Of a DNA stretch of 38,530 bases, positions 25,642 to 35,555 are shown one piece after another. Under the pieces are notes generated by a model. That model did not search any database, was not told the origin of the DNA, and worked only from the letters and a program-made list of their open reading frames with translations. The stretch is from positions 13,220 to 51,749 of the forward strand of contig PAMH01000007.1 of NCBI GenBank assembly GCA_002707205.1, in the 5' to 3' direction. This stretch comes from Legionellales bacterium (GTDB lineage: Bacteria; Pseudomonadota; Gammaproteobacteria; UBA1113). A program made the position numbers and the translations under genes. Every line of letters starts with the position of its first letter. Within the stretch, counting starts at the first letter, position 1.

Positions 25642-27132
25642 ATGAATGAAGAAACGTTAAGTGAAAATGAAATTATCAGTTTAAGAAGACAAAAGCTAGC
25701 AAGTCTTCGTGAAGAAAAAAATGCATTTCCGAACACATTTAGGCGGGATTGTTTAGCGAGTGAATTATTCGAGAATTATCAACATTTTGATAAATCACAA
25801 TTAGCTGAAAAAGCTGTTTTTTGCAAAATTTCTGGTCGTATTATGGCTAAACGCTTGATGGGGAAAGCAAGTTTTATTCATGTGCAAGATATGACTAATA
25901 AAATTCAGGTTTATGTTAAAGGTAATGATTTGCCCGATGGTGTGTATGAAGCATTTAAGCATTGGGATATTGGAGATATTATCGGCATTGAAGGAAAATT
26001 ATTTAAAACTAATACAGGTGAACTTTCTATCTATGCAAGCCATGTTGAGTTGCTCACTAAATCTTTACGCCCTTTACCAGATAAATTTCATGGTTTACAT
26101 GATATTGAAACGCGTTACCGTCAGCGTTATCTCGACTTGATGGTTAATGAAAAATCTCGACAGACTTTTTTAATACGCTCAAAAATTATTGAAGGAATTC
26201 GAAAATTTTTATTAGCAAGAAATTATTTGGAAGTTGAAACACCTATGATGCAAATCATTCCTGGTGGTGCTAGTGCGAGACCTTTTATCACAAGACATAA
26301 TGCGTTAGATCGTGATTTATATTTAAGGATTGCGCCAGAATTATATCTTAAAAGACTTGTTGTTGGTGGTTTTGAACGTGTTTTTGAAATTAATAGAAAC
26401 TTCCGTAATGAAGGATTGTCAACACGGCATAATCCTGAATTTACTATGCTTGAGTTTTATCAGGCTTATGCAGATTATAATGATTTGATTGTATTAACAG
26501 AAGAAATGCTTAGAGCACTAGCACAAGACGTTTTAGGTACAACAACGTTGCATTATCAGGGGCAAGATTATGATTTTTCTCAGCCTTTTATCAAAATGAC
26601 GTTATTAGATTCAATTTTACATTTTAATAAAGATATCAGTACTGACGATCTGACTGATATTACGCGCGCAAAACAACTTGCAAAAAAACTTGGTATCCAT
26701 CTCAAAGATAGTTATGGCTTAGGTAAAATTCAAACTGAAATTTTTGAGGCGACGGTAGAAGATAAGTTGTCACAGCCAACCTTTATTACGGCCTATCCTG
26801 CAGAGGTTTCACCTTTAGCAAGACGTAATGATCAAGATCCATTTGTGACAGATCGTTTTGAATTTTTTGTTGGTGGTCGCGAAATTGCCAATGGTTTTTC
26901 TGAATTAAATGATGCCGAAGATCAAGCCGAGCGTTTTAAAGCTCAAGTTGCTGAAAAAGATGCAGGTGATTTAGAAGCTATGCATTATGATGCTGATTAT
27001 ATCACGGCTTTAGAATATGGTTTGCCGCCAACAGCAGGTGAGGGTATTGGTATTGATCGTTTGGTCATGTTATTTACTGATGCGGCATCAATCAGAGATG
27101 TGATATTATTTCCTCATATGCGACCGGCTTAA
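25642..27132 (+). CDS. lysS: Lysyl-tRNA synthetase, class II
   Basis: The enzyme charges tRNA-Lys. An N-terminal OB-fold anticodon-binding domain (about residues 55-150, with [19 protein letters not shown]) precedes the class II catalytic core. Motif 2 is [18 protein letters not shown], and motif 3 is [13 protein letters not shown] near the C-terminus. Length (496) is close to E. coli LysS. The start at 25642 ([10 protein letters not shown]) has GAGGAA ten bases upstream and lies 7 bp after the prfB stop; the earlier in-frame ATG at 25618 would overlap prfB. Confidence 0.97.
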   Translation: MNEETLSENEIISLRRQKLASLREEKNAFPNTFRRDCLASELFENYQHFDKSQLAEKAVFCKISGRIMAKRLMGKASFIHVQDMTNKIQVYVKGNDLPDGVYEAFKHWDIGDIIGIEGKLFKTNTGELSIYASHVELLTKSLRPLPDKFHGLHDIETRYRQRYLDLMVNEKSRQTFLIRSKIIEGIRKFLLARNYLEVETPMMQIIPGGASARPFITRHNALDRDLYLRIAPELYLKRLVVGGFERVFEINRNFRNEGLSTRHNPEFTMLEFYQAYADYNDLIVLTEEMLRALAQDVLGTTTLHYQGQDYDFSQPFIKMTLLDSILHFNKDISTDDLTDITRAKQLAKKLGIHLKDSYGLGKIQTEIFEATVEDKLSQPTFITAYPAEVSPLARRNDQDPFVTDRFEFFVGGREIANGFSELNDAEDQAERFKAQVAEKDAGDLEAMHYDADYITALEYGLPPTAGEGIGIDRLVMLFTDAASIRDVILFPHMRPA

Positions 27133-27166
27133 ATAATTACATAATTTTATTACAGGCGATAGATAC

Positions 27167-28633
27167 ATGGATATATCTTCAGAAACTGCTGAAATAAAAG
27201 TAGCAATACAAAATGCTTCTGAAAAACTTAAACAACAGCAATATAAGGCTGCAATGGATATTTGTCAGGAAGCATTGAAAACGCATCCTGATCAGCCTGA
27301 TCTTAAAATTCGTTTAGCTTTTGCAAATCATAAATTAAAAAATTATGAGACAGCTGAAAAACTTTATCGCGAACTTGGCGAGCATCACGAACAGGCGGTT
27401 ATTTATTTTAATTTAGCTTGTGTTTTATCCGATCAAAAAAAAGAAGATGAAGCGATAGTTTATTATGATAAAGCATTAGCATTAGATCCGCACCATAGAA
27501 GTTCACATAATAATTTAGGCAATATTTTACGAGGAAAAAATCAACTTGAAGAAGCAATTGCTCATTTTTTATTGATACAGAAAGATCACCCTGAACATAT
27601 TAACTCATTAAATGGGCTTGGCGCATGCTATGCTAGTTTAGGTAAGCATCAAAAAGCAGCAGACTATTTTAAAAAAATTATTGAAATCAAACCAGATGAT
27701 TATAATGCGCATACTAATTTGGGCATTGAATTATTATTAATGGGGGAGTTTGAACAGGGGTGGGATGCTTATGCATGGCGTTTTTATCGTCCTGATTTGA
27801 AAAGAACGTTTAATTGCCCGCTGTGGGAAGGTGAAGCATTAGAGAATAAACGTTTATTAATCCATGCAGAGCAAGGCGCAGGTGACGTCATTCAATTTTT
27901 GCGCTATCTGCCACATGTTAAAACCTTAGGTGCGGAAATTATTTTTGAATGTCATAAACCACTGTATAAATTATGTTTTCAGCAAACAGGAATTGATATT
28001 GTGGTTGCAAAAGGTAATAAGCTGCCTAAAAGCGATTACCACATACCGCTATTAGGTCTAGCGCAATTATTTAACACACGAAAAGATAATATTCTAAATC
28101 AAGTACCTTACATTTATATTGATGAGAAAAAACAACAGAAGTGGGAAAGCTATTTTTCTAGCTACAAAAAGCTTAAAGTTGGTCTTGTTTGGGCTGGTAA
28201 TCCTGAACATCCTAATGATAAGAATCGTTCATGTCGATTAATAGATTGGTTGCCTTTTTTAAAAAATCAACAAGTAGATTTTTTTAGTTTGCAGAAGAAT
28301 TTTGGGTTACAGCAACTGGAGAGTCTGCCAGAGAAAATTCGTATTACTAATTTAGATGAATTACTTTTTGATTATTTAGATACGGCAGAATGTGTAAAAC
28401 AACTGGATTTGATAATTACGGTAGATACATCTGTTGCCCATTTAGCGGGTGCACTTGCTAAACCCGTGTGGGTCTTATTACCTTACGTGCCAGATTGGCG
28501 ATGGATGCTAAATAGTGAAAGTAGCCCTTGGTATCCAACAATGCGTTTGTTTCGCCAGCATGAAATCGGCAATTGGTTGCCGGTAATTAGTGAAGTTGAG
28601 CAAGCATTAATAATGATTAATCAATCACCGTAA
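27167..28633 (+). CDS. TPR-repeat protein with a glycosyltransferase-9-like domain
   Basis: The first roughly 200 of 488 residues contain five or more tetratricopeptide repeats (for example AVIYFNLACVLSDQKKEDEA and the following EAIVYYDKALALDP). The rest (about 210-488) resembles the heptosyltransferase/GT9 fold. Its landmarks are AEQGAGDVIQFLRYL, GLVWAGNPEHPND, and TVDTSVAHLAGALAKPVWVLLP followed by the WRWM-x5-SPWYPTMRLFRQ stretch. Proteins of this build are widespread, and their acceptors are mostly unknown; protein or surface-glycan glycosylation is plausible. It lies 34 bp after lysS on the same strand, with a weak ribosome site, and overlaps the convergent ygfZ by 17 bp. Confidence 0.88.
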   Translation: MDISSETAEIKVAIQNASEKLKQQQYKAAMDICQEALKTHPDQPDLKIRLAFANHKLKNYETAEKLYRELGEHHEQAVIYFNLACVLSDQKKEDEAIVYYDKALALDPHHRSSHNNLGNILRGKNQLEEAIAHFLLIQKDHPEHINSLNGLGACYASLGKHQKAADYFKKIIEIKPDDYNAHTNLGIELLLMGEFEQGWDAYAWRFYRPDLKRTFNCPLWEGEALENKRLLIHAEQGAGDVIQFLRYLPHVKTLGAEIIFECHKPLYKLCFQQTGIDIVVAKGNKLPKSDYHIPLLGLAQLFNTRKDNILNQVPYIYIDEKKQQKWESYFSSYKKLKVGLVWAGNPEHPNDKNRSCRLIDWLPFLKNQQVDFFSLQKNFGLQQLESLPEKIRITNLDELLFDYLDTAECVKQLDLIITVDTSVAHLAGALAKPVWVLLPYVPDWRWMLNSESSPWYPTMRLFRQHEIGNWLPVISEVEQALIMINQSP

Positions 28634-29489
28634 AATGATAGACTTGTTTTTCAGGCGTCACTAAATACTCTGCATGCGTTTTTTCATCGCGTAACCAAAC
28701 AAGAGCCAGATAACCATTGTCATTGGATGAACCATGCACAACTCGTCCGACTTCATTATCATTGTTATCAATAAATATTTGATTGTCTGCCAATATTTGT
28801 TCAAATTTAACAAGATACAAATGGTGTTTTAATTTGGCTTTATAATGCATCCGCGCAACAATTTCTTGTCCGGTATAGCAACCTTTTTTAAAATTAACTG
28901 CGTTTAATTTATCAAGTCCTAAATCATGTATCGTAAAAATTTCAGTATTCTCTGGATGAATCAAAGGAATACGAGCTTGTATTAATGTTAATTGCACAAT
29001 GTCTTCACTGACCAAAGTGTGTGTTTGGCGCATATTTTCCTTGTAGCTTTGATAACCGGTATTATCTATTAAATGTAATAACATATGCGTATTGGCAACT
29101 GTAATTATTTTATTTTTAGCGGGTTTAACCGACCAAGTTGTATACTGTTCACTTGTCCACTGTGCGATGACTTGATATTTTTCAGAAACATCTTGAATTA
29201 TAATTTTAGAGAAAATCGCATATTTGGACATCTTCTCTATGAAAATATCGATAATTGATTTAGGCATTAGTAAGTAGTAGCTTTCAGGCTTAATTTGTAG
29301 AATAATAAACGTGCTAATAACTCTGCCCTTGGGTGTTAAATAACTACCTAGCGCCCCACAATCCTCAGAGACTTGTGAGATATCCTGCGTGATTTGTCCT
29401 TGTAAAAACTTACTCGCACTTTTTCCATCAACGGAAACTACGCCTAAGGCAGAGAAGTCTGCTACAATAGCACCAACATTTTTGATCAT
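28617..29489 (-). CDS. ygfZ: YgfZ, folate-binding Fe-S cluster protein
   Basis: YgfZ is a tetrahydrofolate-dependent protein related to GcvT, needed for the maintenance of certain Fe-S enzymes including MiaB. The diagnostic motif KGCYTGQE is present with the functional cysteine at about residue 204, and the N-terminal LGVVSVDGKSASKFLQGQITQD segment is typical. I place the start at the ATG ending at 29489; a GTG at 29498 would add three residues, and neither has a good ribosome site. It is divergent from sdhE, a neighbour in many gammaproteobacteria, and both serve cofactor insertion. Confidence 0.93.
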   Translation of the reverse strand: MIKNVGAIVADFSALGVVSVDGKSASKFLQGQITQDISQVSEDCGALGSYLTPKGRVISTFIILQIKPESYYLLMPKSIIDIFIEKMSKYAIFSKIIIQDVSEKYQVIAQWTSEQYTTWSVKPAKNKIITVANTHMLLHLIDNTGYQSYKENMRQTHTLVSEDIVQLTLIQARIPLIHPENTEIFTIHDLGLDKLNAVNFKKGCYTGQEIVARMHYKAKLKHHLYLVKFEQILADNQIFIDNNDNEVGRVVHGSSNDNGYLALVWLRDEKTHAEYLVTPEKQVYHFTVID

Positions 29490-29549
29490 AAGTTTCACAT
29501 TTTAAATTAATTTAATTGATTTTGTAAATGTAACGAATTGGAGTAGGGC

Positions 29550-29816
29550 ATGTCAAATGATGAAATCTCAAAACTTTATTGGGCTGCAAGACGAGGGATG
29601 CTAGAGCTTGATATTTTTTTAATGCCGTTTGTTAAAAATGTTTATCAATATTTATCCCATGATGAACAAGTTAACTTTCAAGCGTTTCTTTCTTGTACAG
29701 ATATGGAGTTATATTATTGGTTAACTGAGAAAGAACCAGCGCCGGCACAATATTTGGATTTAGTGAATCGGATTATTCAATATGCAAGAGATACAGCTAA
29801 GAGCAAACGCGATTAA
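29550..29816 (+). CDS. sdhE: SdhE (YgfY), FAD assembly factor
   Basis: This 88-residue helical protein promotes covalent flavin attachment to succinate dehydrogenase (and fumarate reductase). The invariant RGMLELD motif (residues 15-21, family RG-x-x-E) and the ending around AQYLDLVNRI are present. GGAG lies six or seven bases before the ATG. Its 3' end overlaps the YgfX-like gene by 35 bp, and the pair sits upstream of rpoE. Confidence 0.95.
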   Translation: MSNDEISKLYWAARRGMLELDIFLMPFVKNVYQYLSHDEQVNFQAFLSCTDMELYYWLTEKEPAPAQYLDLVNRIIQYARDTAKSKRD

Positions 29817-30219
29817 TTATTTGTTTTCGCTTTATACTGCATGCACATGTGGGGCATTAGGCATTGTTCTATTTTTATATATACACCAAGATATAACTGG
29901 AATAATGTACTTGTATACCTGTCTAGGTATTTTTATTTATTTTATAGCTTTAATTTATTCTGCGCATCCAAAATTTAATCAACACCATGTCGCTTCTGTG
30001 TCAATCAAGCAGCATGGTCAATGGGTCTTAGTACTTTCTAATCAGCTTGTCCATGAAAGTGAATTAGTGTCATCTAGCATTTTAACTTCGCATTTCGCCT
30101 TGCTAAAATTTAAGGTAGGTAAGATGAAGAAATATAGCATGGTTGTTATGCATACAAAGAAAAATAAGGATATGTATCATAAATTAGCAAAATGGTGGCA
30201 TAGTGAACAAAAAAAATAA
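29782..30219 (+). CDS. YgfX/CptA-like membrane protein
   Basis: This is a small inner-membrane protein of 145 residues with two adjacent hydrophobic helices near the N-terminus (about 12-35 and 40-60) and a cytoplasmic beta-rich tail (SVSIKQHGQWVLVLS). The context, directly after and overlapping sdhE, and the two-helix hairpin plus C-terminal ILTSHFALLKFK...KWW pattern fit the YgfX family. In E. coli, YgfX (CptA) was described as a toxin acting on MreB and FtsZ with SdhE as partner, but that toxin-antitoxin reading is disputed. Sequence similarity is weak by eye, so the family call rests largely on position. rpoE overlaps its end by 17 bp. Confidence 0.68.
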   Translation: MQEIQLRANAINYLFSLYTACTCGALGIVLFLYIHQDITGIMYLYTCLGIFIYFIALIYSAHPKFNQHHVASVSIKQHGQWVLVLSNQLVHESELVSSSILTSHFALLKFKVGKMKKYSMVVMHTKKNKDMYHKLAKWWHSEQKK

Positions 30220-30787
30220 GCAAGAAGCTCAAGATCTTGAGCTCGTTGAAAAAGCGCAGGCAGGTGATGAAACGGCTTTTGCGCAGTTAGTTAATACTTA
30301 TAATCTGCGTGTAATGAAAATTATTAGTCGTTATGTGCATGATTATAATGAGATTCAAGATTTGGCTCAGGATACGTTTATTAAAGCTTTTAATGGATTA
30401 AATCAATTTAGAGGGGATTGTAAGTTTTATACGTGGTTATACAGAGTAGCAATCAATACTGCTAAAAATTACGTTATAAAACAAGGGCATACTGTTCCAA
30501 CTGTTGATGTCACCTTTGATGAACAAGATCATGCAGGGCTGCAATCTTTGATGAAAGAATTAGCCACACCTGAACATGAGCTGATGAGCGAAGAGTTACA
30601 AGATGCAATCTATGTGGCATTAGATGAATTATCAGATGAATTAAAAGTAACACTCATGCTGTATGAGATAGAAGGATTAAGCTATGAAGATATTGCTGAT
30701 GTATTAGATTGTCCGGTGGGAACAGTTCGTTCTCGAATCTTCCGTGCGCGAGAAATAATTAAGTTGTCATTAACTGGAAATCAGTAA
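30203..30787 (+). CDS. rpoE: RNA polymerase sigma factor RpoE (ECF sigma-E)
   Basis: This ECF sigma factor responds to envelope stress. Region 2 (about residues 26-95, with DLAQDTFIKAFNGLNQFRGDCKFYTWLYRVAINTAKN) binds core polymerase and the -10 element. Region 4 (about 130-190, YEIEGLSYEDIADVLDCPVGTVRSRIFRARE) holds the -35-binding helix-turn-helix. Length (194) is standard. The GTG start at 30203 overlaps the previous gene by 17 bp and follows GGTGG. No rseA/mucA anti-sigma gene lies downstream; lepA begins 217 bp later. The gene order sdhE-ygfX-rpoE is unusual in lacking that partner. Confidence 0.95.
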   Translation: MNKKNKQEAQDLELVEKAQAGDETAFAQLVNTYNLRVMKIISRYVHDYNEIQDLAQDTFIKAFNGLNQFRGDCKFYTWLYRVAINTAKNYVIKQGHTVPTVDVTFDEQDHAGLQSLMKELATPEHELMSEELQDAIYVALDELSDELKVTLMLYEIEGLSYEDIADVLDCPVGTVRSRIFRAREIIKLSLTGNQ

Positions 30788-31004
30788 AATCGAGCTTTAG
30801 GATGAAAGTGCAACTTTCAATATAGCAAAATTAGCTAAAATTCGATAAAATATACAGACTAAAACATATTTAATGTCATTATTTGAAGCAACTTAGTTAA
30901 GGTAGGTCTTCTTACATATATAATCGTGAGAACAAAGAGAGCGCCAGAAAACTGCATTTTAGGTGATTTAAATATCTGTCTTATTGTAATGAGAAAACAC
31001 ATCA

Positions 31005-32810
31005 ATGAAAAATATCAGAAACTTCTCTATTATTGCACATATTGACCATGGCAAATCAACAATTGCTGATCGCTTTATTCAACTATGTGGTGGTTTGACT
31101 GAGCGAGAAATGAGCGCGCAGATTTTAGATTCTATGGATATAGAACGAGAGCGAGGCATAACCATTAAAGCTCAGAGCGTCACTTTAGCTTTTACTGCAA
31201 AAGACGGTGTGACTTACCAATTAAATTTTATTGATACACCAGGTCATGTGGATTTTTCTTATGAAGTTTCACGTTCCTTGTCGGCTTGTGAAGGAGCATT
31301 ATTGGTTGTTGATGCAGCACAGGGCGTTGAAGCGCAAACTGTTGCTGTTTGTTATACGGCAATTGAGCAAGGGCTTGAAGTTATTCCTGTTTTAAATAAA
31401 ATTGATTTACCTCAAGCTGAACCTGAACGTGTTAGCCAAGAAATTGAAAATATTATTGGTATTGAGGCTTCAAATGCCTTAAAAGTGAGTGCTAAAAGTG
31501 GCTTGGGTATTCACGAATTATTAGAAGAGCTTGTATTGCGTGTACCACCGCCAGAAGGTAATCCGGATGAGCCATTACAAGCGTTAATTATTGATTCATG
31601 GTTTGATACTTATTTAGGCGTTGTCTCATTAGTGCGTATCAAAAATGGCGTATTACGCCATCGTGATAAAATCAAAATTATGTCAACGGGTCGCACGCAT
31701 GAAGTTACTAAAATCGGTAAATTTACCCCTAAACAAACGGATACGGATGCTTTATATACAGGTGAGGTAGGTTTTGTTGTCGCCAGTATTAAAGACATTG
31801 ATGGTGCACCAGTAGGTGATACGATTACTTTAAGTCATCAGCCTGCAGCAGAAATGTTGCCTGGTTTTCAAAAAGTACAGCCTAAGGTTTATGCTGGCTT
31901 ATTTCCAACAAGTGCTGACGAGTATGAAGATTTTAGAGAAGCACTTGCAAAATTGCGATTAAATGATGCGGCATTATTTTATGAACCAGAATCATCTGAT
32001 GCATTAGGCTTCGGTTTTCGTTGCGGTTTTCTGGGTATGTTGCATATGGAAATTGTCCAAGAGCGCCTAGAAAGACACTATAACTTAGACTTAATTACTA
32101 CAGCACCGACGGTGGTTTATGAATTATTAACAACCAAAGGTGAAGTTATTCGTGTTGATAGCCCATCCAAATTACCAGCGCCAAATTATATTGAAGAAAT
32201 TCGTGAACCAATTGTAGAGGCTAATATTTTAACGCCTCAAGAGTTTGTGGGTAGTGTTATTACTTTATCGACTGAAAAGCGCGGAATACAAAAGAAAATG
32301 CATTATCATGGTTCACAAGTTTCAATTAGCTATGAAATTCCCATGGGTGAAGTTGTATTAGATTTTTTTGATAAATTAAAATCTTCAACGCGAGGTTTTG
32401 CTTCACTAGATTATCATTTTTTACGATTTCAAAAAGCGAACTTGGTTAAGCTTGATATTCTAATTAATGGTGAAAAAGTGGATGCGCTGGCGATAATAGT
32501 ACACAAAGATAATGCGCAATATCGTGGTCGCCAGATTGTGGAAAAAATGCGTGAATTAATTCCAAGGCAAATGTTTGATGTTGCCATTCAAGCTGCACTC
32601 GGTGGACATATTATCGCGAGAGAAACGGTTAAAGCATTACGTAAAAATGTAACTGCAAAATGTTATGGTGGGGATGTTTCTCGTAAACGTAAATTGCTTG
32701 AAAAGCAAAAAGAAGGGAAAAAACGCATGAAACAAGTTGGAAAAGTAGAAATCCCACAAGATGCGTTTTTAGCGGTATTAAGGGTTGATAATAAAAAGGG
32801 CGAAAAATGA
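31005..32810 (+). CDS. lepA: Elongation factor 4 (LepA)
   Basis: This translational GTPase binds ribosomes and influences initiation and 30S assembly or back-translocation. The G1 motif AHIDHGKST and the switch [10 protein letters not shown] are intact, as is the NKIDLP guanine-specificity motif. The C-terminal LepA-specific domain ([25 protein letters not shown]) is complete. Length is 601 residues. It opens the operon lepA-lepB-DUF4845-rnc-era-recO-pdxJ. The ribosome site is poor (GAG about 12 bases upstream). The 217-bp region before it holds no gene, only a weak 7-bp hairpin at 30803-30819. Confidence 0.97.
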   Translation: MKNIRNFSIIAHIDHGKSTIADRFIQLCGGLTEREMSAQILDSMDIERERGITIKAQSVTLAFTAKDGVTYQLNFIDTPGHVDFSYEVSRSLSACEGALLVVDAAQGVEAQTVAVCYTAIEQGLEVIPVLNKIDLPQAEPERVSQEIENIIGIEASNALKVSAKSGLGIHELLEELVLRVPPPEGNPDEPLQALIIDSWFDTYLGVVSLVRIKNGVLRHRDKIKIMSTGRTHEVTKIGKFTPKQTDTDALYTGEVGFVVASIKDIDGAPVGDTITLSHQPAAEMLPGFQKVQPKVYAGLFPTSADEYEDFREALAKLRLNDAALFYEPESSDALGFGFRCGFLGMLHMEIVQERLERHYNLDLITTAPTVVYELLTTKGEVIRVDSPSKLPAPNYIEEIREPIVEANILTPQEFVGSVITLSTEKRGIQKKMHYHGSQVSISYEIPMGEVVLDFFDKLKSSTRGFASLDYHFLRFQKANLVKLDILINGEKVDALAIIVHKDNAQYRGRQIVEKMRELIPRQMFDVAIQAALGGHIIARETVKALRKNVTAKCYGGDVSRKRKLLEKQKEGKKRMKQVGKVEIPQDAFLAVLRVDNKKGEK

Positions 32811-33586
32811 GTACATTTAACTTTCCGTTATTGCTAACAACAATAGTATTTTTAACTGGAATCATATGGTTACTAGACATTTTGTTTTTTAAAAAACGAC
32901 GTTTAAAAAAGAATCCTTCGGCAAATGAACCAAAATTAGTTGAATATTCTCGTTCTTTCTTTCCAATATTATTATTGGTACTTGTGATTCGTTCGTTTAT
33001 AGTTCAGCCTTATCGTGTGCCGACAGGTTCATTAGAACCAACAATTTTACCAGGTGATTTAATCGCCGTTAATCAATTTGCGTATGGTTTAAAATTACCG
33101 GTATTGAATAAAAAAATTATTAGTATTGGAGAACCTAAAATTGGCGATATTGCCGTGTTTCGTTGGCCGGTGAATCCTAGTGTTGATTTTATTAAAAGAG
33201 TCGTTGGCGTGCCTGGCGATCATGTAATATATAAAAATAAAATACTTTACATTAATGGCAAAGAAGCCACACAGAAAATATTGGGAGATGCAGTAGACTA
33301 TGAACCTAGCGGTAATTTAAATGTTCAAAAAATTCAGGAAAACTTAAATGGTGTTAAACATGATATTTTAGTCAACCCTTATGGTGGTCAACTTGGTGAT
33401 TTTGATGTAGTTGTGCCTAAAGGTTATTATTTTATGATGGGTGATAATCGTGACGATAGTGCAGATAGCCGTGACTGGGGTTTTGTGCCAGAGAAAGATT
33501 TGATTGGAAAAGGTTTTATTGTTTGGATGAGTTGGGATAGTGAAAAACATCGTATTCGTTGGCATCGTATTGGTACTGTTTTATAA
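32807..33586 (+). CDS. lepB: Signal peptidase I
   Basis: The enzyme cleaves signal peptides from exported proteins at the outer face of the inner membrane. Two N-terminal membrane segments (about 5-28 and 52-68) anchor it. The catalytic serine is Ser75 in PTGSLEPT, the general-base lysine Lys130 is in DFIKRVVG, and the later box [14 protein letters not shown] is intact. The residue after the catalytic serine is Leu rather than the usual Met of the SM-x-PT motif. The start overlaps the lepA stop by 4 bp (ATGA), indicating translational coupling. Confidence 0.96.
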   Translation: MSTFNFPLLLTTIVFLTGIIWLLDILFFKKRRLKKNPSANEPKLVEYSRSFFPILLLVLVIRSFIVQPYRVPTGSLEPTILPGDLIAVNQFAYGLKLPVLNKKIISIGEPKIGDIAVFRWPVNPSVDFIKRVVGVPGDHVIYKNKILYINGKEATQKILGDAVDYEPSGNLNVQKIQENLNGVKHDILVNPYGGQLGDFDVVVPKGYYFMMGDNRDDSADSRDWGFVPEKDLIGKGFIVWMSWDSEKHRIRWHRIGTVL

Positions 33587-33595
33587 GGAATAATC

Positions 33596-33958
33596 ATGCG
33601 AAAAACAAATGGATTTATACATGCTTCAACAGCATTATTTTTAGTAATGCTGATATTTTTTGGATACTTGGCAATTCGTATTTCGCCACCATATTATGAA
33701 AATTATCAAGTTAAACAAATAATGCAGCGTGTTGTTGATGATAAAAATACGGATTACTTACAGTCGCCGCATTTAATGTTAACAACATTAGTTAAACGGT
33801 TTCATGTAAATCAAATTACTAATATTAAAGCAACAGACATTATCACTATACGCGAGCAAGATAAACTTGCTTTAATTGTGGACTACCAAGTTAAGGTGAA
33901 GATTTTTGGCAATATTTATGCAGTTTTATATTTTAATAATAAAGTGAAGAGAATGTGA
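33596..33958 (+). CDS. DUF4845 family single-pass membrane protein
   Basis: This 120-residue protein has one N-terminal helix (about residues 11-28) and a small extracytoplasmic domain. Its position between lepB and rnc, its size, and the IRISPPYYENYQV segment identify the DUF4845 family, which sits at this place in many gammaproteobacterial lepB-rnc operons. The function is unknown. The rnc GTG start overlaps its stop by 4 bp. Confidence 0.85.
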   Translation: MRKTNGFIHASTALFLVMLIFFGYLAIRISPPYYENYQVKQIMQRVVDDKNTDYLQSPHLMLTTLVKRFHVNQITNIKATDIITIREQDKLALIVDYQVKVKIFGNIYAVLYFNNKVKRM

Positions 33959-34650
33959 CGAAGCGAGAGAAAGCATTAAAATTAAGCAAATATTTAGGTT
34001 ATCAGTTTAAGTCAATTAAATTACTTGAAACAGCTTTAACTCATAAGAGCGTTTCAGCGAAAAATAATGAGCGACTTGAATTTCTAGGAGACTCGATCAT
34101 TAATTTTTTAATGGCTAAAACTATTTATCAAGCAAAAGCAACAGCCAAAGAAGGTGAAATGAGTCGTTTGCGTGCTAGCTTAGTGAAAGGTGAAACTTTA
34201 GCTGAGATTGCAAAGGAGCTTAATTTAAGCGAATTTTTAGTGCTGGGAACGGGTGAATTAAAATCCGGTGGCCATCATAGAAAATCTATTTTAGCCGATA
34301 CTTTAGAAGCCATTATTGCTGCGATTTATCTTGATAGTCATATAGTCACTTGTGAGCAAATTGTTATGCCTTGGTTTGCTTCAAGGCTAGATAATTTATC
34401 ACAATATCAGTTGAAAGATCCTAAATCAGCTTTGCAAGAATATTTACAAAGTAAAGCTATGGCATTGCCTACATATGAAGTGACGTGTATCGAAGGTGAT
34501 CCACATAAGCAAATATTTACTGTAATGTGTTGTGTGAATGAAATGAAAAAACAGACAGAAGGTCACGCTAACTCGAGACGCTATGCAGAACAAATGGCAG
34601 CAAAAGCAATGTTAGAGTTACTTAAAACTGATAAAGGTAATAAACAATGA
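33955..34650 (+). CDS. rnc: Ribonuclease III
   Basis: This double-strand-specific RNase processes rRNA precursors and regulates mRNAs. The catalytic signature ERLEFLGDS (residues 39-47) includes acidic Glu42 and Asp46; Asp115 and Glu118 in ADTLEAI complete the metal site. A C-terminal dsRNA-binding domain (about 155-225) ends in AEQMAAKAMLELL. Length (231) is normal. It starts with GTG overlapping the previous stop, and its own stop overlaps the era start (ATGA), so translation is coupled through the cluster. Confidence 0.97.
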   Translation: MTKREKALKLSKYLGYQFKSIKLLETALTHKSVSAKNNERLEFLGDSIINFLMAKTIYQAKATAKEGEMSRLRASLVKGETLAEIAKELNLSEFLVLGTGELKSGGHHRKSILADTLEAIIAAIYLDSHIVTCEQIVMPWFASRLDNLSQYQLKDPKSALQEYLQSKAMALPTYEVTCIEGDPHKQIFTVMCCVNEMKKQTEGHANSRRYAEQMAAKAMLELLKTDKGNKQ

Positions 34651-35540
34651 CAAACAAAACTTACTGTGGCTTTGCTGCAATTATTGGTCGACCTAATGTT
34701 GGAAAGTCAACTTTATTAAATCAAATTCTTGGAAAGAAACTTTGTATCACTTCTAGTAAGCCACAAACGACTAGGCATCAGATTTTAGGCGTGAAAACCT
34801 TAAATGAAAAACAAACCGTTTATGTTGATACGCCAGGGTTACATATTAAAGAGCCAAAAGCAATTAATCGTTATATGAATCGTACTGTTATGCATGCGAT
34901 TCAAGACGTTGATGTTATTGTATTTGTTGTTGACTGTCGTGAATGGACAGAAGAAGATGAATTAGTGTTACAGAAATTAAAGCAGGTAAGTGTGCCCGTA
35001 ATTCTGGCGGTTAATAAAGTAGATTTAGTTAAAGACAAAGCAACTTTACTACCGATAATTGAAGATTTATCAAAAAAAATGTCCTTTAAGGCTATCATAC
35101 CGCTTGCTGCGATTAAAGGAAATAATATTCATGGCTTGGAAAAAGAAGTTGCTAACTTTTTACCTGAATGTATACATTATTTTCCAGATGATGAGTATAC
35201 AGATAAAAGTATTCGATTTTTAGTATCTGAAATTATACGTGAAAAATTAATGCGAGAATTAGGCAGTGAAGTACCATATGCAACATCCGTAGTCGTTGAG
35301 CAATATGTTGATGAAAAGAAAATTACTAAAATATCTGCACTTATTTATGTAGAGCGAGATGGTCAAAAAGCCATAGTGATTGGTAAAAAAGGTGAAAAGC
35401 TTAAAAAAATTGGACAATTAGCGCGACTCGATATTGAGTCACTCTTAGATAAAAAAGTTTTTTTACAATTGTGGGTAAAAGTTAAAACAGGATGGTCTGA
35501 TAGTGATAAATGGCTGAAGAATTTAGGGTATACTGAATAA
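34647..35540 (+). CDS. era: GTPase Era
   Basis: Era couples 16S rRNA maturation and 30S assembly to growth. The N-terminal GTPase domain has G1 GRPNVGKS (14-21), switch II DTPGL and the NKVD specificity motif. The C-terminal KH domain (about 210-285) has the RNA-binding signature VIGKKGEKLKKIG. Length (297) is normal. It overlaps rnc by 4 bp and precedes recO by 15 bp, matching the usual rnc-era-recO order. Confidence 0.97.
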   Translation: MTNKTYCGFAAIIGRPNVGKSTLLNQILGKKLCITSSKPQTTRHQILGVKTLNEKQTVYVDTPGLHIKEPKAINRYMNRTVMHAIQDVDVIVFVVDCREWTEEDELVLQKLKQVSVPVILAVNKVDLVKDKATLLPIIEDLSKKMSFKAIIPLAAIKGNNIHGLEKEVANFLPECIHYFPDDEYTDKSIRFLVSEIIREKLMRELGSEVPYATSVVVEQYVDEKKITKISALIYVERDGQKAIVIGKKGEKLKKIGQLARLDIESLLDKKVFLQLWVKVKTGWSDSDKWLKNLGYTE

Positions 35541-35555
35541 CTTGGAGGGCGTTAA

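Noticed and set aside
30803-30819. 7-bp hairpin after rpoE as a terminator
   Set aside because: The stem is AT-rich with a 3-nt loop and no U-tract follows.
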